Shown here: one piece after another, positions 21,812-28,443 of the stretch
How the letters are laid out: each line of letters begins with the position of its first letter
Position numbering within the stretch: the stretch's first letter is position 1
From: Eisenbergiella porci
Lineage (GTDB): Bacteria > Bacillota > Clostridia > Lachnospirales > Lachnospiraceae
Assembly (NCBI RefSeq): GCF_009696275.1
Contig: NZ_VUMI01000061.1
Coordinates: forward strand, 1-33,718
Length of the DNA: 33,718 bases
Direction of reading: 5' to 3'
Notes under the pieces: model-generated
The model's database searches: none
Told to the model about the DNA's origin: nothing
What the model saw: only the letters and a program-made list of their open reading frames with translations
Translations under genes and position numbers: made by a program

Positions 21812-21827
21812 CCTATTTCCTCCCGTA

Positions 21828-22061
21828 CTACTGGCCTAAATCTTCATTTTCTGTTTTTAATGAGTTAATATCTATTCCAGCTGCATGTGCCAATTCATTC
21901 GCTGCTTCAATTACGGAAGGCTTTCTGTAATTGAAACAAGGTTTTGTGCTTTGACGTCTGCACATGACCGAAAATCCAAATGAGCACTCCGCACCTTTGC
22001 GTTCGCCGCATGTTCGACACTGATTACGGAGTTTTGGCATATCTACTCTTGCTCTTCCCAT
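21828..22061 (-). CDS. Cys-rich small phage protein
   Basis: 77 aa: MGRARVDMPKLRNQCRTCGE, RKGAECSFGFSVMCRRQSTK, PCFNYRKPSVIEAANELAHA, ending TENEDLGQ. Five Cys in the first 50 residues suggest a metal-binding head followed by a helix. The last codons and stop contain the linker repeat 21837..21846. A start at the internal ATG (MPKLRN) is also possible. Function unknown. Confidence 0.65.
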   Translation of the reverse strand: MGRARVDMPKLRNQCRTCGERKGAECSFGFSVMCRRQSTKPCFNYRKPSVIEAANELAHAAGIDINSLKTENEDLGQ

Positions 22062-22100
22062 ACCACATTCCTCTCCCGGGTTTTGCCGTCAAATCCTCAC

Positions 22101-22274
22101 TTATTGAATATATTCTTTGTTTATTTGATATGCTTTTTCCATTGCATTATCGTAATCATTTTTTGAAAAGAAATCATTACTGGCAACATAATTTTCCAGT
22201 ATATCTTCTGGCAAGCTACTTTCTGAAAAATCACATCCATTTTTAAAAAAATGACAGTTCCCGCATTTTTTCAT
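22101..22274 (-). CDS. 57-aa Cys-containing small protein
   Basis: Starts at ATG 22274 after the very strong site GGGAGGGAGAAA: MKKCGNCHFFKNGCDFSESS, then PEDILENYVASNDFF, ending YQINKEYIQ. Three or four metal ligands (C4, C7, H8, C14) open the protein and a helix closes it. It is bounded by linker repeats on both sides. Function unknown. Confidence 0.65.
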   Translation of the reverse strand: MKKCGNCHFFKNGCDFSESSLPEDILENYVASNDFFSKNDYDNAMEKAYQINKEYIQ

Positions 22275-22298
22275 TTTCTCCCTCCCGATAAATCTTCA

Positions 22299-22502
22299 TT
22301 AACCATTACAGATTTTAAATGCATCTGTTAATGTTTTAACTGGTTGTGGTACCCCACAGATAAGAAAGGCTCCAATCCCTGAAATTTCCTTATCTGTAAA
22401 ATCACTTATGAATTGGGTAGGCCAATCCGTGTTGTAGACTTGTCGTTGTCCATCCGCATCTATATACAAAAATACAATAAACGGTATCTTATCCACGATC
22501 AT
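22299..22502 (-). CDS. Small hypothetical protein
   Basis: Up to 67 aa: MIVDKIPFIVFLYIDADGQR, QVYNTDWPTQFISDFTDKEI, ending TLTDAFKICNG. AAAGGAGGA sits only one base from the ATG at 22502. The GTG two codons later (22496) has ideal spacing and may be the true start. Short beta strands then helix; unrecognised. Its stop abuts the linker repeat 22289..22298. Confidence 0.6.
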   Translation of the reverse strand: MIVDKIPFIVFLYIDADGQRQVYNTDWPTQFISDFTDKEISGIGAFLICGVPQPVKTLTDAFKICNG

Positions 22503-22517
22503 TCCTCCTTTAAATCC

Positions 22518-22733
22518 TCACTTATCAAATTGTTCTAAAATCCATCCCTTATATTTCTCTGCATCATATATGATCGCATTTAAGGCCGGAATCACTTCCC
22601 GCAATATATCAGCATCTTTTTTTTCATACATCTCAATTCTCTTTTCACAAAGATGCTCGGAATCTATTTCAATATAATTCTCAAAATTAAGTGCCATATC
22701 ATGTAGCATTGATATATCCACCAATAATATCAC
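22518..22733 (-). CDS. Small hypothetical helical protein
   Basis: Up to 71 aa, with a helical core: MLHDMALNFENYIEIDSEHL, EKRIEMYEKKDADILREVIP, ending GWILEQFDK. The start is uncertain. GTG at 22733 overlaps the stop of the upstream frameshifted gene (GTGA). An internal ATG at 22709 has GGTGGA upstream, and AAGGGGTGAT lies between. The stop TGA is the first triplet of the linker repeat 22511..22520. Function unknown. Confidence 0.55.
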   Translation of the reverse strand: MILLVDISMLHDMALNFENYIEIDSEHLCEKRIEMYEKKDADILREVIPALNAIIYDAEKYKGWILEQFDK

Positions 22734-23103
22734 CCCTTCGTTTTCTGGCCTAAATCCTCATTTCCCTTATCACGAATAGAATCAGAAAATTTACCACACG
22801 CTTCATCCAAAGACAGCCTTCCAGCTCTCAATTCATCTCTCAGTTCATCGCTTTTTACATCCAGCTCTTTTGCCAGTTCATATATGACATCCGAAACACC
22901 ATCCAGATATGTTCCTTCCTTAGATTCGCAATTGATACTTGTAAAAATTTCTTCTGCAATATCAAGACCTTTTCTAATTCCCTCATAATATTTTGCGCAG
23001 AAGTAATTGCTAAAGTTTCCGCCTGCTGCTGATATCTTCTGCTATCATTGATATACTTAAGTGCCTTATCAGTATCAACATTTTTTGCTTTATACATTTT
23101 CAT
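22730..23103 (-). pseudogene. Small phage gene broken by a -1 frameshift
   Basis: Read from ATG 23103 (GGAGGA upstream), the frame begins MKMYKAKNVDTDKALKYIND but then degrades and stops at 22855. The -1 frame carries a natural continuation (YYEGIRKGLDIAEEIFTSIN, YLDGVSDVIYELAKELDVKS, DEACGKFSDSIRDKGNEDL) to a TGA at 22730..22732, which overlaps the next gene. The shift lies near 23000-23035. The span is 374 bases, one short of 125 codons, so a single lost base explains it. It could be true decay or a sequencing error. No canonical slippery heptamer was seen. Confidence 0.6.
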
Positions 23104-23123
23104 TCCTCCGTTAAATCCTCAAT

Positions 23124-23351
23124 TCAGTTTTTCAAAGGAACAGAAACATCCATAAGACATAAAAACAGCCATTTTCCTTTTGGATATTCCCGTTCTATGC
23201 GGAAAGTTGTACCGTAGTTAAACTGCTTCGTGTCCTCTTTCAATTTGTTGTAAATGCCATCTGGATAATCAAAAAAACCTTGTGTAACAATTCCATTATG
23301 TGTAGGATGGGTTTTGTATTCTGTCTCCCATACTCTCAGATGTTTTATCAT
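23124..23351 (-). CDS. Small hypothetical protein
   Basis: 75 aa: MIKHLRVWETEYKTHPTHNG, GFFDYPDGIYNKLKEDTKQF, ending LMDVSVPLKN. Compact beta-rich layout with several Trp/Phe/Tyr. AGAAAGAGG precedes the ATG. It lies between two linker repeats (23112..23121 and 23376..23385). Not recognised. Confidence 0.6.
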   Translation of the reverse strand: MIKHLRVWETEYKTHPTHNGIVTQGFFDYPDGIYNKLKEDTKQFNYGTTFRIEREYPKGKWLFLCLMDVSVPLKN

Positions 23352-23382
23352 CCATATACCTCTTTCTGAAAATGTTAAATCC

Positions 23383-23712
23383 TCAGTTTAACAGTTTTAA
23401 CTCAGACCAATTATTAGGACTTCTTGCTAAGCTTCTATCTTTAATCCAATGTAGTTCCCTATATCTTTCTCCATCCACCATATATAAGCCATATGGTTTC
23501 AATAGTTCATTATTGACTTCATTATCTTCATGAGGAGAGAAAATCAAAGTTATCTTTTCTTTTTTCTTATTATCTTTTATCTTTTCTGCAATATATAAGA
23601 TGGCCTCTATGTTCCACGCTGAATAAATTGCATTGACTATATTATCTTTTCTCTCTGTAAAATAACCACTATCACCCATGCAATTTTCGTAATAGAATCT
23701 TATAATTCTCAC
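23383..23712 (-). CDS. Small hypothetical protein with GTG start
   Basis: 109 aa: (GTG)RIIRFYYENCMGDSGYFTE, AIYSAWNIEAILYIAEKIKD, KEKITLIFSPHEDNEVNNEL, ending NNWSELKLLN. The binding site GGGGAGGTGAG overlaps the GTG, and no better in-frame start follows for 11 codons. The stop TGA forms part of linker repeat 23376..23385. Unrecognised alpha/beta protein. Confidence 0.6.
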   Translation of the reverse strand: MRIIRFYYENCMGDSGYFTERKDNIVNAIYSAWNIEAILYIAEKIKDNKKKEKITLIFSPHEDNEVNNELLKPYGLYMVDGERYRELHWIKDRSLARSPNNWSELKLLN

Positions 23713-23742
23713 CTCCCCGGCCTACTAGCCTAAATCCTAATT

Positions 23743-24060
23743 TTAGATGATAAAATCATTCTCGGTTTCTACCACATCCAATTCCATCACATCATCTGTG
23801 CTCCCAAGCATCATTTCTTTAAGTATATTAAGCCTCTCTATACAAGCATCAATGCTTTCCACCTTGTAAAACACCATCAATGTATCTGCATTTGACAACT
23901 TATATCCATTGTCATTCCTCGTATATGAACCTATTTCGTGCGGTTCTGTTGTTTTAAATGCTAACATGCCATATCGAGGAGTATCATTTTCAATGTGAAG
24001 AACAGGTGTCATCATAATATCCCCAGTTCCAAATATTAACTTCGCTTTTCCTTTTACCAT
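23743..24060 (-). CDS. Small hypothetical protein
   Basis: 105 aa: MVKGKAKLIFGTGDIMMTPV, RYGMLAFKTTEPHEIGSYTR, YKLSNADTLMVFYKVESIDA, ending VVETENDFII. The Fx-Phe/Gly strand-turn pattern and C-terminal helix suggest a small alpha/beta domain. The binding site (AAAGGAGAAAAAATA) directly follows linker repeat 24075..24084. Not recognised. Confidence 0.6.
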   Translation of the reverse strand: MVKGKAKLIFGTGDIMMTPVLHIENDTPRYGMLAFKTTEPHEIGSYTRNDNGYKLSNADTLMVFYKVESIDACIERLNILKEMMLGSTDDVMELDVVETENDFII

Positions 24061-24107
24061 TATTTTTTCTCCTTTAAACCCTCAATTGCTCAATAACTTT
24101 TGTCCTG

Positions 24108-24410
24108 TTACGCTTCCGGCAATTTCTCATACATTGTTTCATAAATGGCAGTTGCATAATTCATTAAAAGTTTCTTTGCTTCCTCTTCCTGTATAGCTTC
24201 TCCGAATATCTCCCCATAATCTCTTTCATGGGTCAAAAGCCAGTTCCCTTTTGCAGATTTCCATAATTTACACTGGTACTCCCGGCCAATCTCTTTTCCA
24301 GTACACATGGCGCTGAAAAAGAAATTATTTACTCGATACCATTTTCTAACCTCCGCCACCTCTTCCATGTTTTCAGTGTTATATTTCATTCCATTAATCA
24401 CAAATTGCAT
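24108..24410 (-). CDS. Hypothetical phage protein
   Basis: 100 aa: MQFVINGMKYNTENMEEVAE, VRKWYRVNNFFFSAMCTGKE, YQCKLWKSAKGNWLLTHERD, then a helical end (EEAKKLLMNYATAIYETMYE). The strand-turn-strand middle with W..AKGNW..T recurs in small phage proteins of Clostridia, as far as I recall, without known function. GGGGAGAAACAAA precedes the ATG; the 5' end overlaps the gene upstream by 17 bases. Confidence 0.65.
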   Translation of the reverse strand: MQFVINGMKYNTENMEEVAEVRKWYRVNNFFFSAMCTGKEIGREYQCKLWKSAKGNWLLTHERDYGEIFGEAIQEEEAKKLLMNYATAIYETMYEKLPEA

Positions 24411-25092
24411 TTTGTTTCTCCCCTAAATAATAATTATTTGGTTTCTCGCACCGTTCAAAATCTATTACCCATACCCACGGATTTGCATCCCATCCGTAGC
24501 GGTCAAAGTCTGATTTTTTTATGGTGTAATCCCATAATTCCGCAAAATCATTTGTCTGAAATCCTTCTCCTATATAAGTAATTTCTTTTTCTAGCGGAAC
24601 CCCCTCTTTTTTAGCTTCTTTATCGTTTATTTCCTGTAACCGTTCCACCCGTACATCCGTAACCTTTAACCAGATACGGGCCGCTTCTTTTGGCATGTGG
24701 ATGGACGGGCGCCATTTCGGTTCAGGGACAACATCTCCAATTGTCTCCCTGTGGTAATCTGCTTTATATGCAGTTCTGTTACCTCTCAAACCGTCTCCCC
24801 TGTATCCCGCCAAACCTTCGTCAAAATAATTTGGACAGAATGCTTCCCGGACATACAGGATATCTCCATACTTGCAAGGTGGTTTAACGAATAAAATCCT
24901 GCCTCCGTACTCATTTGTTCCGAATCCATACTTTCCAATGTTTCGTTTATCCCCAGCAATGCAGTACCCGATTTTGTATATCTGTTCAGGTTCCGGCTGC
25001 GGCTTAATTACCCGGCGCGTAACCGTCTTTCTACCGTCCAATATCGCCCGAACCATTTCGGTGTTAAACAGGATTGGCAACAATCTACTCAT
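24394..25092 (-). CDS. ASCH/PUA-like phage protein
   Basis: 232 aa, starting MSRLLPILFNTEMVRAILDG followed by RKTVTRRVIKPQPEPEQIY. The PILF.TEMV.AILDG.KT.TRR opening, then YGDILYVREAF, and the late EARIWLKVTDVRVERLQEI / ELWD are typical of phage proteins related to the ASCH (RNA-binding, PUA-like) superfamily. A role in RNA or nucleotide binding is inferred only. The ATG overlaps the stop of the 57-aa gene upstream by 8 bases. Confidence 0.7.
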   Translation of the reverse strand: MSRLLPILFNTEMVRAILDGRKTVTRRVIKPQPEPEQIYKIGYCIAGDKRNIGKYGFGTNEYGGRILFVKPPCKYGDILYVREAFCPNYFDEGLAGYRGDGLRGNRTAYKADYHRETIGDVVPEPKWRPSIHMPKEAARIWLKVTDVRVERLQEINDKEAKKEGVPLEKEITYIGEGFQTNDFAELWDYTIKKSDFDRYGWDANPWVWVIDFERCEKPNNYYLGEKQNAICD

Positions 25093-25258
25093 GCGACATA
25101 TCTTCCTTTCCGCTGAAACTTATTGTTTCTAGGCTCTCAATGTCAGCGTATAAAGAGCCCATCATAGTATCGCAATGCCTGTCACATGGATCCGTGGCGT
25201 CACATCCTCCGTAACTATTTATGATTTCAAGCACTGCCTGTTTGTTTATTAAATCCAT
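25085..25258 (-). CDS. 57-aa small protein
   Basis: ATG at 25258 with AGAAAGAAG upstream gives MDLINKQAVLEIINSYGGCD, ATDPCDRHCDTMMGSLYADI, ESLETISFSGKEDMSHE. Three Cys (19, 25, 29) with His 28 could bind metal. The stop overlaps the ATG of the ASCH-like gene (ATGAGTAG), good evidence that both are translated. The 89-base gap upstream (25259..25347) holds a small hairpin GCGGC/GCCGC and nothing else I can name. Confidence 0.6.
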   Translation of the reverse strand: MDLINKQAVLEIINSYGGCDATDPCDRHCDTMMGSLYADIESLETISFSGKEDMSHE

Positions 25259-25347
25259 CTGTACTTCTTTCTGCGGCTCGTACGCCGCTTAAAAACATCT
25301 ATACCTTACGTTCTTCGTCTCACACTTAATACCGCCCGTATGAGGCT

Positions 25348-25677
25348 TTAAAAGCGCCATATACTATCGCTGGGCCTATGGAAGGGGCGCACCGTGCTAT
25401 CCCATTTTTCTCGGATGAGCTTCTCAACATCGATAACATCCCGAATAACCTCGGCTGCAGCGTCCCACTCTTCCTGCCACTCCTCTCGTACTTCTACGGG
25501 CAACTTTTTGGGCTCCTGTACGGTCACAAACCTGTATTGTCCGCGGTAACGTGTTCCCGCATATGCATATTTACAGACATTTTTCTTGAGAATCCCGAAC
25601 TGCTCGTGAATCTCCTGGGCGGTGTATATCCCGATCTCATCCTTGCCTAAAAACACAATGTATTTTCTTTCCGCCAT
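25348..25677 (-). CDS. Hypothetical phage protein
   Basis: 109 aa: MAERKYIVFLGKDEIGIYTA, QEIHEQFGILKKNVCKYAYA, GTRYRGQYRFVTVQEPKKLP, then a helix (EEWDAAAEVIRDVIDVEKL). The start overlaps the stop of the replication gene (TAATG). The N-terminal YTAQEIHEQFGI.K..V stretch resembles a small HTH with a GT.YRG.Y wing, so a DNA-binding role is possible. Not assigned to a family. Confidence 0.6.
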   Translation of the reverse strand: MAERKYIVFLGKDEIGIYTAQEIHEQFGILKKNVCKYAYAGTRYRGQYRFVTVQEPKKLPVEVREEWQEEWDAAAEVIRDVIDVEKLIREKWDSTVRPFHRPSDSIWRF

Positions 25678-26360
25678 TAGTTATCACCTCCCAGCAATTC
25701 ACGTTCCAGTGCGTCCACGTCTACCTCCGTTTTCATAATCCCGCGATTATATCTGTCTGCCGCGGTAGCTTTCTTGCTGGCATGACCTTCGTTCCGGTTA
25801 TTCCGCGCCCAGTTTCGTACCGCAGCCTTCCAGTCCTTCATTTTTGTTTTCCCAACCAGCCAGCCTTTTGAAGCGTAAAAGTCAACAAAGCACTCAGCAT
25901 CTACCCGGTATCCACCCTCCTGGCAATATTCCCTTACATTCTCCACGGTCGGCGGTATGAACGATTTTTCTTTAGACACTTTAGTGTCTTTCTTTTTAAT
26001 ATCATTTACATTATCATTATCATTTACATTATCAGGTAGATTTGCTACGGTTTGCTTGCATGTGCTAGCATTTGCTAGACCTGCTATGTTTTGCTTGGCA
26101 TTGCTTGCCTTTTGCTTTCCCCCGGCGCTTCCGGCAGCCCGCCTTTTCTCAACCACTTCCTGGTACTTTTTAGTATCACGGTCTATCTGCGCTGAGATAA
26201 AAGCAAAAGCCATCTGCGGTCCCGCCGGAAGGTCAGTAGGCTGTCCGGTATCCACATAATCCATCACGGCCCGGATAAGCTGCCCCAGCTCTGCATCGGT
26301 AAGAAGGTCAAACTGCCTGCGGTAGTCGGTGTACAATACAAAGCTGTTCTTCTTCTCCAT
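25677..26360 (-). CDS. DUF6291-type phage replication protein
   Basis: 227 aa from ATG 26360 (MEKKNSFVLYTDYRRQFDLL); a GTG three codons upstream is also in frame. The N-terminal domain (residues ~1-75) is DUF6291-like (LTDAELGQLIRAVMDYVDTG, AFAFISAQIDRDTKKYQEVV). The middle (~75-130) is low-complexity A/N/K/Q-rich and is the translated iteron region. The C-terminal ~90 residues (PPTVENVREYCQEGGYRVDA, FYASKGWLVGKTKMKDWKAA, VRNWARN) resemble the C-terminal helical domain of phage replisome organisers (DnaD-like/DUF1376 type). Probably binds the origin within its own gene and loads the host helicase. Confidence 0.75.
   Translation of the reverse strand: MEKKNSFVLYTDYRRQFDLLTDAELGQLIRAVMDYVDTGQPTDLPAGPQMAFAFISAQIDRDTKKYQEVVEKRRAAGSAGGKQKASNAKQNIAGLANASTCKQTVANLPDNVNDNDNVNDIKKKDTKVSKEKSFIPPTVENVREYCQEGGYRVDAECFVDFYASKGWLVGKTKMKDWKAAVRNWARNNRNEGHASKKATAADRYNRGIMKTEVDVDALERELLGGDN
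26001..26120. other. Candidate origin of replication (iterons + AT-rich repeats)
   Basis: From 26041 to 26120 the plus strand has eight consecutive units built on TTTGCTWGCA. TGCT occurs at 26043, 26053, 26063, 26073, 26082, 26092, 26102 and 26113, so the spacing is 10,10,10,9,10,10,11, one helical turn each. Directly beside it, 26001..26036 is two copies of the AT-rich 18-mer ATCATTTACATTATCATT (last two bases differ). Iterons plus an AT-rich unwinding element inside the initiator gene is the layout of lambda-type and many Gram-positive phage origins. Confidence 0.6.
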
Positions 26361-26361
26361 A

Positions 26362-26703
26362 TCAGCCACCGCCCAGCCATTGAAAAATATCTATCTGGTT
26401 CTTAGACAATTCATCCTGTTTCTTGGGCTTAAGGCATTCCCTGATAGCATCACAACGCTTTTTACAGCTTCCTGTGCGTGCGCATTCTCTCCGGTAGTAT
26501 GCTTCTGCCTTAAGAGTGTCCCCTGGGCTTCCATCAGGCCTGAAATAAGCATTATCTATATTTACAATCAAGATTTTTCGTTCCTGTAAAGCCTCTGCTA
26601 TTCGCTCCCGGTTTGTCCGATCTCTCTGACGAGTTAACGCCTCCAGGGTTTCTCTTGATATCCGATTTTTGTAACCAAATGGAATGTAGTTCTCTATAAA
26701 CAC
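26362..26703 (-). CDS. Hypothetical phage protein, possible HTH
   Basis: 113 aa: MFIENYIPFGYKNRISRETL, EALTRQRDRTNRERIAEALQ, then IVNIDNAYFRPDGSPGDTL, a Cys-rich part (RRECARTGSCKKRCDAI) and LSKNQIDIFQWLGGG. The FGYKNRISR..L....R.TDR..RE.IAEA opening is typical of a small HTH protein found next to phage replication genes. Its stop is one base before the likely start of the replication protein, so the two are co-expressed. Confidence 0.65.
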   Translation of the reverse strand: MFIENYIPFGYKNRISRETLEALTRQRDRTNRERIAEALQERKILIVNIDNAYFRPDGSPGDTLKAEAYYRRECARTGSCKKRCDAIRECLKPKKQDELSKNQIDIFQWLGGG

Positions 26704-27105
26704 TCATTCACCTTCTTCCTGTATTACAATCTCAATTCGCGGATTGTGTCGGTCGAGAAAGAACTGATCTGAAAAGCCTGTGATATTGTCCCAACCATCG
26801 TTCTCCAATACTCCACACTTTACAAGGCTGTCCTGGACAAACTTGTGGGCTACACCTGCTATATTATCAAGGTCACGTTTCCGGTTTGGTTCATAGAAAC
26901 TGTATCGGATGAATACCGGGTTATGTATCCTTAACCTCTTAAGTTGCAGGCGGATAGCATTTGCTATGAGCATCTGGCATTCCTGCTTCATGTCATTACC
27001 ACAGCTATGTCCCTTGGTTCCACGGCGTGTAAATGACCTCTCAGCACGCAGGTAATCATTCAGGCCCGGAAGGGTTCCTTTCAATATCAGTTTGTATTCT
27101 TTCAT
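26704..27105 (-). CDS. rusA: RusA-family Holliday junction resolvase
   Basis: 133 aa: MKEYKLILKGTLPGLNDYLR, the family core EPNRKRDLDNIAGVAHKFVQ (residues ~74-93) with catalytic Asp residues in RDLDN, then DSLVKCGVLENDGWDNI and a C-terminal strand (RIEIVIQEEGE). Size (~130 aa) and the P.R.RDLDN motif are characteristic of RusA, which cuts four-way junctions during phage recombination and replication. The 5' end overlaps the 3' end of the frameshifted gene 27056..27381 by 50 bases. Confidence 0.85.
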   Translation of the reverse strand: MKEYKLILKGTLPGLNDYLRAERSFTRRGTKGHSCGNDMKQECQMLIANAIRLQLKRLRIHNPVFIRYSFYEPNRKRDLDNIAGVAHKFVQDSLVKCGVLENDGWDNITGFSDQFFLDRHNPRIEIVIQEEGE

Positions 27106-27381
27106 AGTTCTCCTTTAACCAGCTCTCAAGCCTTTTATGGCTTTGTGTAACCACGTTCGCGTATTCCTTCATGGAAATTATCCTGTCGTTACCTTCTGGC
27201 ACCTCTACAAGGCTGCAAAAGCGTTTGATAAGTCCTGGAAGGTTTTCACGGCCCCAGTAACCAATAATTCTCTCGCCATCCCGCTCTTTTCCCTCTTTAC
27301 TTGCCCGGTATATTTCTGTTTCAATGCAAGGTTAAGAGGATCGGGTTCTATAAAATAACCCTCAAATAATTGTATTTTCAT
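27056..27381 (-). pseudogene. Small phage gene broken by a -1 frameshift
   Basis: From ATG 27381 (AGGAAGGA upstream) the frame begins MKIQLFEGYFIEPDPLNLAL. Another frame takes over near 27290-27310 with SKEGKERDGERIIGYWGREN, LIKRFCSLVEVPEGNDRIIS and SHKRLESWLKENYERIQTDI up to a TGA at 27056..27058. The span, 326 bases, is one short of 109 codons, so one missing base restores a 108-aa protein. The joined product resembles small phage proteins with an N-terminal ...GYF...DPLN stretch and a GYWG turn, as I recall. Either a true lesion or a sequencing error. Confidence 0.6.
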
Positions 27382-27408
27382 AAATGTTCCTTCCTGCGGC
27401 GGGACGTT

Positions 27409-27453
27409 GGGCGGCTATGGCACCGCCCAGCCCATAGATAGGAGGCTATGGCT
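27409..27453. other. Two adjacent hairpins in intergenic gap
   Basis: The 27382..27508 gap has no convincing gene. It contains GGGCGG ctatggca CCGCCC (27409..27428) immediately followed by AGCC-c-ATAG ... CTAT-GGCT (27429..27453). Neither strand has a good T-tract, so a structured leader or processing site is more likely than a terminator. Confidence 0.4.
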
Positions 27454-27508
27454 CGTGATATATCGTCCCTGCACTCGCAAATATATGTAAGCCTTTCAGC
27501 GTTACACC

Positions 27509-28105
27509 TTATTCTTTGATTTCAAGCCATTCAGCAGAACTAGAGGCTTTCCATTCATCGAAGGTATGAACAGCATACCTCGGCGTTGAGTGCCCTCCGT
27601 CACAGACAAAACGCCCTTCCTTAAATTCATAGATTTTACCGACCGTATACTTGCTAATGTTGTTTGTGTTGGATAAACAAACCACCTTGCCGTTATATAG
27701 TGGTTCCACAATGGCATCATCTTTAAAAATACGATCCAAAATAAGATGTGCGCCTGTTTCAAAATTATAGGTATCATCTGGATGTAATTTTGCTGCTGCC
27801 CTCTTTACTTCCTTGCCGTTTTCTTTCAGAATGCCTATTGTTGCGTTTCCTTTCCGATAGATTACAAGCTGCTGTTTTTTTGGTTCATTAACAATCATCT
27901 GGTCAGAAACAGTCCACCCATCTATGCAGTAATTCCCTGAATCTAGCACATCGTCCACTCTATATTTGTTTCCGCACATATACCTCATACTTTTTACAAA
28001 ATTGCACGGCATCTCAATAGTTCCACATGAATTTGTTTCATATTCCTTCGCCATATCTTCCCATTGGCGGATTGTCACTATATCACCAACTTTATACTTT
28101 GCCAT
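27509..28105 (-). CDS. Hypothetical phage protein with SH3-like patterns
   Basis: 198 aa: MAKYKVGDIVTIRQWEDMAK, GTIEMPCNFVKSMRYMCGNK, YRVDDVLDSGNYCIDGWTVS, then a second half (NGKEVKRAAAKLHPDDTYNF, VVCLSNTNNISKYTVGKIYE, ending AEWLEIKE). The two V-G-D/K-I-Y/V strand starts suggest two small beta barrels. Such proteins occur beside phage recombination genes but have no known role. AAAAAGGAGAGATTCATA precedes the ATG. Confidence 0.65.
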   Translation of the reverse strand: MAKYKVGDIVTIRQWEDMAKEYETNSCGTIEMPCNFVKSMRYMCGNKYRVDDVLDSGNYCIDGWTVSDQMIVNEPKKQQLVIYRKGNATIGILKENGKEVKRAAAKLHPDDTYNFETGAHLILDRIFKDDAIVEPLYNGKVVCLSNTNNISKYTVGKIYEFKEGRFVCDGGHSTPRYAVHTFDEWKASSSAEWLEIKE

Positions 28106-28122
28106 TATGAATCTCTCCTTTT

Positions 28123-28443
28123 TTATAATAATGAACTGTTATATTTCCTTCGGAATGCCTCCCTGGCCTCCGCCTCCGTCATTCCCTGGGATACTGCATG
28201 TTTTTCCCATGCAAGCTGCCCGGCAATTTTAGACAATTTCTCAGCCATCGGATTATCATGTATCCGATTTTTTACATCGTTCTGCGTGTGGCAGTAAGGG
28301 CAGCAAGGAACTTTTATACCGTCCTCTTCTGCCAGACGCCGGATGCTGTCGCCAAAAAGAAGATGATGCTCTTCGGTTGTAGGGCGTCCGCAGCAGAAAC
28401 ATATGCCTGAATATTCGGTAACAATACTATTTGTTTTTTTCAT
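28123..28443 (-). CDS. HNH-type nuclease-like protein
   Basis: 106 aa from ATG 28443 (MKKTNSIVTEYSGICFCCGR) with GGGGGAAGTG upstream; an upstream in-frame start is rejected. Zinc pairs CFCC and CCPYC surround TTEEHHLLFGDSIRRLAEED, and CHTQNDVKNRIHDNP follows, so an HNH-like (beta-beta-alpha metal) core with EHH is likely. The second half is helical (LSKIAGQLAWEKHAVSQG). It overlaps the stop of the PD-(D/E)XK gene (TGATG), linking it to the recombination module. Confidence 0.7.
   Translation of the reverse strand: MKKTNSIVTEYSGICFCCGRPTTEEHHLLFGDSIRRLAEEDGIKVPCCPYCHTQNDVKNRIHDNPMAEKLSKIAGQLAWEKHAVSQGMTEAEAREAFRRKYNSSLL

Larger units (their letters stand above)
21607..24084 (-). repeat. Family of intergenic linker repeats, TGAGGATTTA
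   Basis: Ten copies of TGAGGATTTA (plus strand TAAATCCTCA), exact or with one or two changes, all in gene orientation, mark nearly every gene boundary. Positions are 21607..21616, 21837..21846 (TGAAGATTTA), 22090..22099 (last base G), 22289..22298 (TGAAGATTTA), 22511..22520, 22751..22760, 23112..23121, 23376..23385, 23731..23740 (TTAGGATTTA) and 24075..24084 (TGAGGGTTTA). A decayed copy may lie at 21340..21348. They contain or follow the stop codon and end a few bases before the next ribosome binding site. Copies at 21837 and 22751 extend as GGATTTAGGCCAG. Confidence 0.75.

Noticed and set aside
22990-23040. Programmed -1 ribosomal frameshift in the broken small gene
   Set aside because: No X-XXY-YYZ heptamer in the right phase and no obvious stimulating structure; a missing base is simpler.
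27441-27520. Short plus-strand frame after AGGAGG at 27440
   Set aside because: About 23 codons, spacing too short, overlaps the end of a minus-strand gene.
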